From assembly GCF_000764655.1 (NCBI RefSeq), contig NZ_JRGL01000017.1, forward strand, positions 18,224 through 82,223: DNA of 64,000 nucleotides, read 5' to 3'. The DNA comes from Aeromonas aquatica. Lineage in GTDB: Bacteria; Pseudomonadota; Gammaproteobacteria; Enterobacterales; Aeromonadaceae. The translations under genes and the position numbers were made by a program. Below are positions 16,021 through 24,274 of the stretch, in pieces. Numbering within the stretch: the first letter of the stretch is position 1; the number at the start of each line of letters is the position of its first letter. The notes under the pieces were generated by a model. That model did no database searches. It saw nothing but the letters and a program-made list of their open reading frames with translations, and was not told the origin of the DNA.

Positions 16021-16037
16021 TGGCAACTTGTGTGCCA
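16021..16037 (-). promoter_or_regulatory. Sigma-54 promoter of pspABC
   Basis: TGGCACACAAGTTGCCA on the minus strand carries the -24 GG and -12 GC with correct spacing (consensus TGGCAC-N5-TTGC). It lies about 45 nt before the pspA start. PspF activator sites would be expected in the AT-rich stretch up to about 16110. Confidence 0.88.
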
Positions 16038-16171
16038 ATCTGGAACGAATTTTAACTCATTGATTTATATGGGCACACTTCATGAGTTTCAAGTCACTCG
16101 GAACAACGGGTGATAAAAATCACTAACTTTTGGTAAGATTGACCAGATTTTTCAACGAGCAGGGTGTAAGG

Positions 16172-17221
16172 ATGAGCACAGACACGGAAAGCCTGTTGGG
16201 TGAGTCCAACGCGTTTCTCGAGATCATTGAGCAGACCTCGCGGCTGGCACCGCTGCGCAAACCCGTGCTGATCATCGGCGAACGAGGGACCGGCAAGGAG
16301 CTCATCGCCCACCGCCTACATTATCTCTCGGCCCGCTGGGATCAAAGCTTTGTCACCATCAACTGCGCCACCTTGAGCGAGAGCCTGCTGGAAACCGAGT
16401 TGTTCGGCCACGAGGCGGGCGCCTTCACCGGCGCGGCCAAGCGCCATCAGGGCCGGTTCGAGCGCGCCGACGGCGGCACCCTGTTCCTCGACGAGCTGGC
16501 CACCACCAGTGCCCGGGTGCAGGAAAAACTGCTGAGGGTCATCGAATATGGCGAGTTCGAGCGGGTGGGCGGCGCCAAGCCGCTCAGGGTGGATGTGCGA
16601 CTGGTGTGCGCCACCAACGAGGATCTGCCGGCGCTGGCCGACCGGGGCCAGTTTCGCCACGATCTGCTGGACCGGCTGGCGTTCGACGTCATCACATTGC
16701 CCCCCCTGCGGGAGCGGCGGGACGACATCCTGATGCTGGCGGAGCACTTCGCCCACAGCATGACCCGGGAGCTGGGTTATCCGCTGTTTGCCGGATTCTC
16801 CCGCAAGGCGACCCAGTTGTTGCTGGATTACCCCTGGCCCGGCAACGTGCGGGAGCTGAAAAACGTGGTGGAGCGCAGCCTCTATCGGCAGGGCAATCCG
16901 CAGTTGCCGCTGGCGGAGCTGGTGATCAATCCCTTCGATTCCCCCTGGCGTCCCCGGGCCCGGATCGAGGCCCAGACCACCGGCTCAGCCGGGACGACAG
17001 CACCAGGGGAGCACCAGGCCCCCAGCCTGCCGCTGGATCTCAAGAACACGGTAGCTGAGTTCGAAATCAATTTACTCAAGCAAGCGATGCAGCTATCCCA
17101 GTATAATCAGCGCAAAGCGGCCGATCTGCTGGCCCTGAGCTACCACCAGTTCAGGGGTATGTTACGTAAATACCAGCTGCTCGAGGGGGATGACAACAAT
17201 GGCAATGCGGACATTGGCTGA
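16172..17221 (+). CDS. pspF: PspF sigma-54 activator
   Basis: 349-aa enhancer-binding protein with no N-terminal receiver domain, as in E. coli PspF. Walker A is GERGTGKE, the sigma-54 contact loop GAFTGA is present (FGHEAGAFTGAAKRHQGRFE), Walker B is LFLDELATTS and a WPGNVRELKN motif follows. The C-terminal helix-turn-helix ends NQRKAADLLALSYHQFRGML. It should activate the sigma-54 promoter of pspA and be held back by PspA. The ATG at 16172 has AGGG and AAGG upstream. It is divergent from pspA and followed by sapA 99 nt later. Confidence 0.95.
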   Translation: MSTDTESLLGESNAFLEIIEQTSRLAPLRKPVLIIGERGTGKELIAHRLHYLSARWDQSFVTINCATLSESLLETELFGHEAGAFTGAAKRHQGRFERADGGTLFLDELATTSARVQEKLLRVIEYGEFERVGGAKPLRVDVRLVCATNEDLPALADRGQFRHDLLDRLAFDVITLPPLRERRDDILMLAEHFAHSMTRELGYPLFAGFSRKATQLLLDYPWPGNVRELKNVVERSLYRQGNPQLPLAELVINPFDSPWRPRARIEAQTTGSAGTTAPGEHQAPSLPLDLKNTVAEFEINLLKQAMQLSQYNQRKAADLLALSYHQFRGMLRKYQLLEGDDNNGNADIG

Positions 17222-17320
17222 CCCCACAGGGATGTCCTGCCCGGCAGGATCTCGCAACGCGCCCGCCCTCCCGCGGGCAACCTTGCATGAACACATTTCG
17301 CACCAAGACATGGCTCCACA

Positions 17321-18919
17321 ATGAGAATGCTCACACCACTGCTGCTCGGTCTCCTGGTACTCACCGGCTGTCAGAAACAAGACGATGCGTCAAAGACAGG
17401 GCTCATCTACTGCGCCGACGGGGCACCCCAGACCTTCAACCCGCAGCTCGCCAACTCGGGCATGACCCTGGATGCCAGTGCCCGCCCGCTCTACGATCGC
17501 CTGCTCGAGGTCAATGCCAATACCCTGAGCCTGGAGGGGGGCCTCGCCACCGCCTGGCGCAGCAGCGAGGACGGGCTGACTTACACCCTCAGCCTGCGCA
17601 AGGGGGTCACCTTCCATCGCACGCCCTGGTTCAGCCCCTCTCGTCAGTTCAACGCCGACGACGTGCTGTTTACCTATCATCGCCTGCTGGACGACCATCA
17701 CCCCTACCACGCCATCTCGGGCGGCGAGTACCCCTATTTTTACAGCATGGGTCTGGCCTCCCTCATCAAGCGGGTCGACAAGCACGGACCCCACGAGGTG
17801 GTGTTCGAGCTCAACCGGCCGGATGCCTCCTTCCTCGCGACCCTGGCCAGCGACTACGCCATCGTGCTGTCGGCCGAGTATGGCGAGCAGATGATCAAGG
17901 CTGGCACCCCAGAGCTGCTCGACAGTCGTCCCATCGGGACAGGCCCCTTCAGCTTCAAGGAGTACCGTCACAACGAGTTCGTGCGCTACCTGCGCCACCC
18001 CGGTTACTGGGGCGGTGAGGCCAAGATTGAGCAGCTGGTCTACGACATCACCCCCAGATCGTCCAAGCGGCTCGCCAAGTTGCTGACCGGCGAGTGCGAT
18101 GTCATGAGCACCCCCTCCGCCAGCCAGCTATCGGTGATCGACAAGGACTCCCATCTCAACCTGTCGGTGCAGTCGGGCATGAACGTCGCCTTCCTGGCCC
18201 TCAATACCCGCAAGGCGCCCTTCAACAAGGTGCAGGTCCGCCAGGCGCTGGCCAGCGCCATCAACGTGCAGAACCTGCTGCAGGCGGTCTATTTCGAAAC
18301 CGGGCAGCCCGCCACCAGCCTGCTGCCACCGCTCTCCTGGGGCTACAATCCCTCACTGCAGTTACGCAAGCCGGATCTGCCCCTCGCCCGCAAGCTGCTC
18401 AAGGAGGTTGGGCTGGAGCAGGGCTTCGAGATGCAGGTACTGGTGCAGCCAGGGGCCCGCCCCTACAATCCGGACGGCCTCAAGACCGCCCAGCTGATGC
18501 GCAGCGATCTCGCCAAGATAGGGGTGAAGCTGAAAATAGTGCAGCAGGCCTGGCCCGTCATCGAAACCCGGCTCGCCAAGGGGCAATATGACAGCCTGCT
18601 GTCCGGCTGGATCGCCGACAACGCCGACCCGGACAACTTCTTTCGCCAGCTGCTGAGCTGCGCCGCCGTCGAGCGGGGCAACAACTACAGCCGCTGGTGC
18701 AGCCCGGCCTTCGATCAGTTGCTGGACGATGCGGTGACCACACCGCAACTCGCCTTCCGCCTGCGCAATTACTACTATGCCCAGACCCTGCTCAATGAGC
18801 AGTTGCCGCTGATCCCCCTGGCCCATGCCCTGCGCACCCAGGTGAGCCGCAGCGACATCGAGGGACTGACCCTGATGCCCTTTGGGGGCACCACCTTCAA
18901 CCAGGCCCATCGGGAGTGA
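17321..18919 (+). CDS. sapA: SapA peptide-binding protein, predicted lipoprotein
   Basis: 532-aa family-5 solute-binding protein of the SapABCDF importer, linked in enteric bacteria to antimicrobial-peptide resistance and to peptide or putrescine handling. LIYCADGAPQTFNPQLANSG, LRKGVTFHRTPWFSPSRQFNA, GTGPFSFKEYRHNEFVRY and LTGECDVMSTP match the family. It starts MRMLTPLLLGLLVLTGC, which is a lipobox (Cys17). Enteric SapA is a soluble periplasmic protein, so this anchoring is a difference. It is first in sapABCDF. The stop is followed 2 nt later by a 24-codon junction frame before sapB. Confidence 0.93.
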   Translation: MRMLTPLLLGLLVLTGCQKQDDASKTGLIYCADGAPQTFNPQLANSGMTLDASARPLYDRLLEVNANTLSLEGGLATAWRSSEDGLTYTLSLRKGVTFHRTPWFSPSRQFNADDVLFTYHRLLDDHHPYHAISGGEYPYFYSMGLASLIKRVDKHGPHEVVFELNRPDASFLATLASDYAIVLSAEYGEQMIKAGTPELLDSRPIGTGPFSFKEYRHNEFVRYLRHPGYWGGEAKIEQLVYDITPRSSKRLAKLLTGECDVMSTPSASQLSVIDKDSHLNLSVQSGMNVAFLALNTRKAPFNKVQVRQALASAINVQNLLQAVYFETGQPATSLLPPLSWGYNPSLQLRKPDLPLARKLLKEVGLEQGFEMQVLVQPGARPYNPDGLKTAQLMRSDLAKIGVKLKIVQQAWPVIETRLAKGQYDSLLSGWIADNADPDNFFRQLLSCAAVERGNNYSRWCSPAFDQLLDDAVTTPQLAFRLRNYYYAQTLLNEQLPLIPLAHALRTQVSRSDIEGLTLMPFGGTTFNQAHRE

Positions 18920-18921
18920 GC

Positions 18922-18996
18922 ATGCGGTTTTATATCCATTCCATCGCTGATCTGGGATCTTGCCCGTCATCGGCCAACCAGCGGGCAGAGGCATAA
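18922..18996 (+). repeat. Junction duplication between sapA and sapB, 24-aa relay ORF
   Basis: Two nt after the sapA stop an ATG opens MRFYIHSIADLG (compare SapB MFFYILRRITLL) and closes SSANQRAEA-stop (compare SapA TTFNQAHRE-stop). Two nt after that stop comes the real sapB ATG, so the original spacing is reproduced. The offset between copies is 77 nt, including CAACCAG at 18898 and 18975. No ribosome-binding site is obvious apart from the upstream gene end. Confidence 0.75.
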
Positions 18997-18998
18997 CC

Positions 18999-19958
18999 AT
19001 GTTCTTCTATATTCTGCGCCGCATCACCCTGCTGATCATCACCCTGCTGGTGCTGACCCTGGCGGCCTATCTGCTGGAGTTTCGTCTCATCGGTCAGGTG
19101 CTGGACGTATGGCACGGCTACCCGGACTTCCTGCGGCGCATCTTCGCCGGGGATTTCGGTCTCTCCAGCGTCTCCGGCCTGCCGGTGCTCGACGAGATCC
19201 GTCACTACTTCCCGGCGACCCTGACGCTCTGTCTCGCGGCCTTCGCCATCTCCCTGCTGGTGGGCATTCCGCTCGGCACCCTGGCCGCCCTCTATCAGGG
19301 GCGCGGGCTCGATCTCTCCATCATGGCCGCCGGCCTCATCGGCTACGCCGTGCCGGTGTTCTGGCTCGCCTTGCTGATGGTGATGCTGTTCTCGCTGGAT
19401 CTCGGCTGGTTGCCTGCCTCCGGCCAGATCAGCCTGCTCTACGACGTGCCCTCCATCACCGGCATCGCCATCGTCGATGTGCTGCTCAGCCACGAGCCCT
19501 GGCGCGACGCCGCCCTGCACGATGCCCTGCGCCACCTGGTGCTGCCGTCCCTGGTGCTGGCGGTGGTGCCCACCACAGAGGTGATCCGCCACGTGCGCAG
19601 TTCCCTCATCGACGTGATGAAGCAGAACTACATCAAGGCCGCGGCGAGCCGGGGCCTCTCCCGTCGCCAGATCGTCTGGCGCCATGGCCTCAAGAATGCC
19701 CTGCCGCCGGTGTTGCCGCTGCTCGGCCTGCAGCTTGGCAGCGTGCTCACCTCCGCCATGATCACCGAATTCGTGTTCGACTGGCCCGGCATCGGCCGCT
19801 GGCTGGTCAACAGCATAGCGCTGCAGGACTACGCCGCCATCCGGGGCGCCTTCCTGGTGGTGGCCAGCTTCGTGATCTTCACCAGCGTCAGCACCGAGCT
19901 GCTCACTACCATCATGTACCCGGCACGGCGTAAAGAACTCTATGCAAAACAAGATTGA
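18999..19958 (+). CDS. sapB: SapB ABC permease
   Basis: 319-aa DppB-type permease. N-terminal MFFYILRRITLLIITLLVLTL is the first TM helix. A typical BPD-transport core follows, with the EAA-loop segment ASRGLSRRQIVWRHGLKNALPP near residues 215-240. It forms the channel with SapC. The ATG at 18999 matches the homologues; a TTG 13 codons upstream lies in the junction duplicate. The 3' end, encoding PARRKELYAKQD-stop, overlaps a sapC-like ATG and is the seed of a 117-bp tandem repeat downstream. Confidence 0.93.
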   Translation: MFFYILRRITLLIITLLVLTLAAYLLEFRLIGQVLDVWHGYPDFLRRIFAGDFGLSSVSGLPVLDEIRHYFPATLTLCLAAFAISLLVGIPLGTLAALYQGRGLDLSIMAAGLIGYAVPVFWLALLMVMLFSLDLGWLPASGQISLLYDVPSITGIAIVDVLLSHEPWRDAALHDALRHLVLPSLVLAVVPTTEVIRHVRSSLIDVMKQNYIKAAASRGLSRRQIVWRHGLKNALPPVLPLLGLQLGSVLTSAMITEFVFDWPGIGRWLVNSIALQDYAAIRGAFLVVASFVIFTSVSTELLTTIMYPARRKELYAKQD

Positions 19959-20199
19959 ACGTGCCCAAGTGATGAGCCTCTGTTACGCAAGTGCCATATT
20001 GTCGGCGTCGCGCTGCTCACCTCCGTCATTGTGTACCCGGCACGGCGTAAAGAACTCGATGCAAAACAAGATTGAACGTGCCCAAGTGATGAGCCTCTGT
20101 TACGCAAGCGCCATATTGTCGGCGCCGCGCTGCTCACCTCCGTCATTGTGTATCCGGCACGGCGTAAAGAACTCTATGCAAAACAAGACTAAACCTGCC
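19921..20199 (+). repeat. 117-bp tandem repeat of the sapB-end/sapC-start junction
   Basis: The unit beginning CGGCACGGCGTAAAGAACTC occurs at 19921, 20038 and 20155; the third is truncated after about 45 nt. Units 1 and 2 differ at 4 of 117 positions. Each unit keeps the SapB ending (YPARRKEL-x-AKQD-stop) and a sapC-like start (ATGCAAAACAAG; real sapC ATGCAAGATAAA). Because 117 is a multiple of 3, a 97-codon frame runs from 19942 to 20235, overlapping both the sapB stop and the sapC start. Confidence 0.95.
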
Positions 20200-20224
20200 C
20201 AGCACCTGGGCTGGAGCCTGACTC

Positions 20225-21118
20225 ATGCAAGATAAATCGAACATCTACCCGGAGCTCAGGATCCTCTCCCCCCTGGAGCAGACCTGGGCCTCCTACAGAC
20301 GAAATCCGCTGGCCATGGCCGGCCTCTGGTGTTTCGTGCTGCTGTTGCTGGTTACCCTGGTCGGCCCCCTCGTCGTCCCCTATGGCATCGACGATCAACA
20401 CAGCAGCCGTCTGCTGCTGGCCCCCTCCTGGGCCAGCACCGGCAACATCGACTACTTCCTCGGCACCGACGATCTGGGCCGCGACATCCTCTCGCGCCTG
20501 GTGGTGGGGGCCCGTCTCACCTTCGGCAACGCCCTGCTGGTGGTGGTAATTGCCCTCGTCGTCGGCTCCACCATCGGCATCCTCGGCGGCATGAGCAAGG
20601 GGGTGAAGTCGAGCGTGCTGCATCACCTGCTCGACACCCTGCTCTCCATCCCCTCCCTGCTGCTGGCCATCATAGTGGTCGCCATTCTGGGGCCAGGTCT
20701 GTTCAACACCCTGATCGCCATCACGCTCGCGCTCATCCCCCCCTTCATCCGGGCGACCTACAACGCGGTCCACGCCGAGATGCAGAAGGAGTACATCATC
20801 GCCAGCCGCCTCGATGGCTCGCCCCCCTGGCGGATCATGCGCCTGGCCATCTTGCCGAACATCGTCGAGACCCTGGTGGCGCAAACCACCCGGACCCTCT
20901 CTGCCGCCATCCTGGATATCTCGGCGGTGGGCTTCCTCGGCCTTGGCGCCCAGTCGCCCCAGCCCGAATGGGGCGCCATGCTGGCGGACTCCAGCGATCT
21001 TATCTATCTGGCCCCCTGGACCGTGACCCTGCCGGGCATGGCCATTTTGTTCAGCGTGCTGGTGACCAACCTGGTGGGTGAAGGCATTCGCGAAGCACTC
21101 AAAGAGGGGAACGATTGA
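20225..21118 (+). CDS. sapC: SapC ABC permease
   Basis: 297-aa DppC-type permease partner of SapB. It has an N-terminal cytoplasmic tail (MQDKSNIYPELRILSPLEQT), six hydrophobic helices, the GTDDLGRDILSRL segment and the EAA loop ASRLDGSPPWRIMRLAILPN near residues 195-220. The length equals the family norm. ATG at 20225 has GGAG upstream. It ends VGEGIREALKEGND-stop, and that ending is copied 122 nt later. Its stop (TGATG) overlaps the ATG of a sapD-like frame and not sapD itself. Confidence 0.93.
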   Translation: MQDKSNIYPELRILSPLEQTWASYRRNPLAMAGLWCFVLLLLVTLVGPLVVPYGIDDQHSSRLLLAPSWASTGNIDYFLGTDDLGRDILSRLVVGARLTFGNALLVVVIALVVGSTIGILGGMSKGVKSSVLHHLLDTLLSIPSLLLAIIVVAILGPGLFNTLIAITLALIPPFIRATYNAVHAEMQKEYIIASRLDGSPPWRIMRLAILPNIVETLVAQTTRTLSAAILDISAVGFLGLGAQSPQPEWGAMLADSSDLIYLAPWTVTLPGMAILFSVLVTNLVGEGIREALKEGND

Positions 21119-21240
21119 TGTCCTCGTTAGACATGCGCGCATTCGCCATCGACCCTGGTTCGTTCCAGAGCCGCGTGCTCATCATCCATTCGCAGGTGGG
21201 TGAAGGCATCCGCGAAGCACTCAAAGAGGGGAACGATTGA
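21118..21240 (+). repeat. First junction duplicate between sapC and sapD, 40-aa relay ORF
   Basis: The sapC stop overlaps an ATG (TGATG) opening MSSLDMRAFAID (compare Sap[15 protein letters not shown]). The same frame ends VGEGIREALKEGND-stop, identical to the SapC end; at nucleotide level 47 of 48 bases match around that ending. The stop again reads TGATG. The offset is 122 nt. Confidence 0.88.
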
Positions 21241-21323
21241 TGATCTTGTTGCTCTATACCATCAAGGACGACATCTCCCCGATGCAACACGCCGTGCCAC
21301 AGCCTCATGAGGAGCGCCACTGA
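21240..21323 (+). repeat. Second junction duplicate before sapD, 27-aa relay ORF
   Basis: It starts at the TGATG that ends the 40-aa frame, with MILLLYTIKDD (compare Sap[15 protein letters not shown]). It ends PHEERH-stop, whose TGATG provides the real sapD ATG. It is more diverged than the first duplicate. Together they make sapC, 40 aa, 27 aa and sapD a chain of four TGATG-linked frames. Confidence 0.65.
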
Positions 21324-22321
21324 TGCCCCTGCTCGATATACGCAACCTCACCATCGAGATCGATACCCCCCAGGGCAAGGTCAAGGCGGTGGACAGGGTC
21401 AGTCTGACCCTGAACGAGGGGGAGATCCGCGGCCTGGTAGGAGAATCGGGCTCGGGCAAGAGCCTGGTGGCCAAGGTGATCGTCGGCATCCAGAAGGACA
21501 ACTGGACGGTGCGCGCCGACCGGATGCGCTTCAACGACATGGACTTGCTGACCATGGCCCCCAAGGAGCGGCGCCGCATCATGGGCCGGGAGATCGCCAT
21601 GATCTTCCAGGATCCCATCAGCTGTCTCGACCCGTCCGAGGAGATAGGCACCCAGCTGGAGGAGGCCATCCCCACCAGCGCCTTCGTCGGCAAATTCTGG
21701 CAGCGCTTCCAGTGGCGCAAGAAGCGGGCCATCGCCCTGCTGCACAGAGTCGGCGTCAAGGATCACCGCAAGGTAATGCGGGCCTATCCCCACGAGCTGT
21801 CGGACGGCATGTGCCAGAAGGTGATGATCGCCATGGCGATCGCCAACCAGCCGCGCCTGCTGGTGGCCGACGAACCCACCAGTGCCATGGAGTCCACCAC
21901 CCACTCCCAGATCCTGCGGCTGCTGGACAAGATGAACAAGCTGGGCAACACCACCATCCTCATCATCAGCAACGACATCGCCGCCATCGCCAACCTGACC
22001 GACACCATCAACATCATGTACTGCGGCCAGATGGTGGAGGTAGGCACCCGGGAGCAGATCCTGACCTCGCCCCATCACCCCTATACGGACGCCCTGCTCA
22101 AGTCCATTCCGGACTTTGACAAGCTGGTGCGCCACAAGTCCCGGCTCGAGACCCTGCCCGGGGTGATACCGCCGCTGCAACACCTGCCCATCGGCTGCCG
22201 GCTCGGCCCCCGCTGTCCCTATGCCCAGAAGCAATGCGTGCAGACGCCGCTGATGAGCAAGGTCAAGGGACACCAGTTCAGCTGCCACTTCCCGCTGAAC
22301 ATGGAAGAGCCGAAAAAATGA
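21323..22321 (+). CDS. sapD: SapD ABC ATPase
   Basis: 332-aa ATPase of the oligopeptide-importer type. Walker A is [11 protein letters not shown], the Q-loop IFQDP, the signature is degenerate ([11 protein letters not shown], an SDGMC variant as in enteric SapD), and Walker B is [12 protein letters not shown]. The C-terminal oligo_HPY tail has [23 protein letters not shown]. The start is the TGATG ATG, coupled to the preceding 27-aa frame. The stop overlaps an ATG (ATGA) that opens a 52-codon junction frame before sapF. Enteric SapD also supports Trk potassium uptake (family knowledge). Confidence 0.94.
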   Translation: MPLLDIRNLTIEIDTPQGKVKAVDRVSLTLNEGEIRGLVGESGSGKSLVAKVIVGIQKDNWTVRADRMRFNDMDLLTMAPKERRRIMGREIAMIFQDPISCLDPSEEIGTQLEEAIPTSAFVGKFWQRFQWRKKRAIALLHRVGVKDHRKVMRAYPHELSDGMCQKVMIAMAIANQPRLLVADEPTSAMESTTHSQILRLLDKMNKLGNTTILIISNDIAAIANLTDTINIMYCGQMVEVGTREQILTSPHHPYTDALLKSIPDFDKLVRHKSRLETLPGVIPPLQHLPIGCRLGPRCPYAQKQCVQTPLMSKVKGHQFSCHFPLNMEEPKK

Positions 22322-22476
22322 TCAAGACCCACCCTCAGTCGATGATCAATGTACAAGGCCAAGGCTCCTCAATTCAGCCGCCACTTTCCGCTGAGTTTGG
22401 AGTCGTTAACCACTTGAATATACGATGCTATCCATCCATGGCAGCACACTTCGCTACGAAGGGGCCAATACAGTGA
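22318..22476 (+). repeat. Junction duplication between sapD and sapF, 52-aa relay ORF
   Basis: The sapD stop overlaps ATG (ATGA). This opens a 52-codon frame that stays open until a TGA overlapping the sapF GTG (GTGA). Within it, in the sapD frame, QFSRHFPLSLES repeats the SapD end [12 protein letters not shown] at an offset of 96 nt (32 codons). The frame starts ATGATC, like sapF GTGATC. Unlike the other junctions, the end-copy is in a different frame from the relay frame. Confidence 0.75.
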
Positions 22477-23258
22477 TCGAACCCGCTCTGTTACAGGTCA
22501 GAGGCCTGTGTAAAACCTACCAGAATCGCACCGGTCTGTTCCGGCGCCAGGCGGTGGAGGCCATCAAGCCCCTGTCGTTCGATCTCGGCGTGGGCCAGAC
22601 CCTGGCCATCGTCGGCGAGGCGGGTTCAGGCAAAAGCACCCTCGCCCGCATTCTGGCGGGCATGATAGAGCCGAGCGGCGGTGAGATAGCCGTCGAGGGC
22701 CAGCGCCTGGTGCACGGGGATTATCAGACCCGCTGCAAGCTGCTGCGGATGATCTTCCAGGATCCCAACACCTCGCTTAACCGCAAGATCCGGGTCGGCC
22801 AGATCCTGGAGACGCCCCTGCGCCTCAACACCGAGATGAGCGAAGAAGAGCGCCGCGACAAGGTAGTGCAGACCCTACGCATGGTGGGCATGCTGGCCGA
22901 TCACGCGCTCTTCTACCCGCAGATGCTCTCCGCCGGTCAGCAGCAACGGGTGGGGCTGGCACGGGCGCTGATCCTCAACCCCAAGATCGTGGTGGCGGAC
23001 GAGGCGTTGTCGACCCTGGATATCTCGGTGCGCTCCCAGATCATCAACCTGCTGCTGGAGATGCAGGAGACCATGGGGCTGAGCTATGTGCTGGTGGCCA
23101 ACGATCTGGGCATCGTCAGCCACATCAGCGACGAGGTACTGGTGATGCACGACGGCCGGGTGGTAGAGCGCGGCAAGACCCTCAAGGTGTTTGCCGATCC
23201 CCAGCACGAGGTGACCCGCCGCCTCATTCAGAACTACAACAACGAATACCGCCGCTGA
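22473..23258 (+). CDS. sapF: SapF ABC ATPase
   Basis: 261-aa second ATPase of SapABCDF. It begins (V/M)IEPALLQVRGLCKTY. FRRQAVEAIKPLSFDL, Walker A VGEAGSGKST, Q-loop MIFQDPNTS, signature MLSAGQQQRVGLARAL and Walker B VVADEALSTLD follow. The GTG start at 22473 is preferred because AAGGGG lies 8 nt upstream and the protein then matches E. coli SapF; a longer frame from ATG 22425 reads into the junction insert. It ends the operon; no terminator for it is clear apart from the hairpin facing miaE. Confidence 0.92.
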   Translation: MIEPALLQVRGLCKTYQNRTGLFRRQAVEAIKPLSFDLGVGQTLAIVGEAGSGKSTLARILAGMIEPSGGEIAVEGQRLVHGDYQTRCKLLRMIFQDPNTSLNRKIRVGQILETPLRLNTEMSEEERRDKVVQTLRMVGMLADHALFYPQMLSAGQQQRVGLARALILNPKIVVADEALSTLDISVRSQIINLLLEMQETMGLSYVLVANDLGIVSHISDEVLVMHDGRVVERGKTLKVFADPQHEVTRRLIQNYNNEYRR

Positions 23259-23304
23259 TCCCCGGGCCGATGGCTTCGTCGGCCCCTGCTCCCTTTCTGC
23301 GCCA

Positions 23305-23343
23305 TAAAAAAAACCCGGCCTGATGTCACATCAGTGGCCGGGG
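23305..23343 (-). terminator. Terminator downstream of miaE
   Basis: A stem CCCGGCC-TGATG / CATCA-GT-GGCCGGG with a small bulge. On the minus strand it is followed by a run of eight T. It also faces the sapF end, but the T run supports miaE only. Confidence 0.8.
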
Positions 23344-23411
23344 ATTGCGCTCAAAAAATGATTGCGTCGCTCGTAGTAGGAACACCGCGATAGTAGGTGG
23401 CCCCTGCTGGC

Positions 23412-24170
23412 TCAACAACTGTCAAATCTGACAGGCAGGCCGCTATGGAACCTGAACTGCGGATCCGGTGAGCAGATGAGCTCGGCTTCAATCCGGCCAA
23501 AATAGGCGACCCGCTCGCTGATATCCTCCCCGGCGTATTGCTCGGCCAGTGCCAGATAGTCCTGGTAGTGGCGTGCCTCCGAACGCAGCAGGGAGACATA
23601 GAAGCGGCCAAGCTCCTCGTCCAGGTGCGGCGCCAGTTTGGCGAAACGCTCGCAGGATCGCGCCTCTATATAGGCACCGATGATCATCTTGTCGACCACG
23701 GCGGCGGGCTCGTAGGTGCGCACATGCTTTAGCAAACTGCGGGCGTAACGGGAGGCGCTGACCGGGCCGTAGGGAATGCCGCGGGCGGCCATGATCTCCA
23801 GCACCTGCTCGAAGTGATGCAGCTCCTCCTGGATGAGCCGCACCATGGGGAATAACAGCGGATTGCGCTCCAGTTCGGCAAAGACGGTGAGATCGGCCTC
23901 TCCCATGGTCCGCTTGCCCAGGATCTCGGCCTTCTCGGGGATGGCGTCCAGCTCACGGTAAAACGCGAGTTTGGGCAGCAGGTGGCGCTTGCCCTTGGGC
24001 AGGCAGTAGCGGCGCACCAGGCTATGGGCGGTCAGCGCGGCCTTGTTCTCGCAGTTGGCGTGATCGATGAGCAGGGTCGGCAACTGGGCGGGATCACGCG
24101 CCATCTCCACCCACTCATCCGGGGTCTCACAATGCAGGAACTGGCGAACGGGAGCTAGCAGGTCATCCAT
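23412..24170 (-). CDS. miaE: tRNA 2-methylthio-N6-isopentenyladenosine hydroxylase
   Basis: 252-aa non-haem di-iron monooxygenase that hydroxylates ms2i6A37 to ms2io6A37 in tRNA under aerobic conditions. The di-iron ligands fit ELHHFEQVL and SEARHYQDYLALA, with LIDHANCENKAALTAHSL near the N-terminus. The ATG at 24170 is followed by DDLLAPVRQFLHCETP, as in homologues. It stands alone between sapF (convergent) and ascG, and has its own terminator. Length matches Salmonella MiaE (about 270 aa) with a short C-terminus. Confidence 0.93.
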   Translation of the reverse strand: MDDLLAPVRQFLHCETPDEWVEMARDPAQLPTLLIDHANCENKAALTAHSLVRRYCLPKGKRHLLPKLAFYRELDAIPEKAEILGKRTMGEADLTVFAELERNPLLFPMVRLIQEELHHFEQVLEIMAARGIPYGPVSASRYARSLLKHVRTYEPAAVVDKMIIGAYIEARSCERFAKLAPHLDEELGRFYVSLLRSEARHYQDYLALAEQYAGEDISERVAYFGRIEAELICSPDPQFRFHSGLPVRFDSC

Positions 24171-24274
24171 CTAACGTCTCATCTCTTGCTATGACAGGCG
24201 GCGCACGCGCCGGGGCGCCTATGCTAGCGGATCCCGCCTGTGCTGCCCACCACCTTGAGCGAGGAGCCAGCGCC

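Noticed and set aside
19921..20199. Regularly spaced repeats that could suggest CRISPR or a mobile repeat
   Set aside because: The 117-bp units are contiguous, have no spacers, and are made of adjacent gene ends; no cas genes are near.
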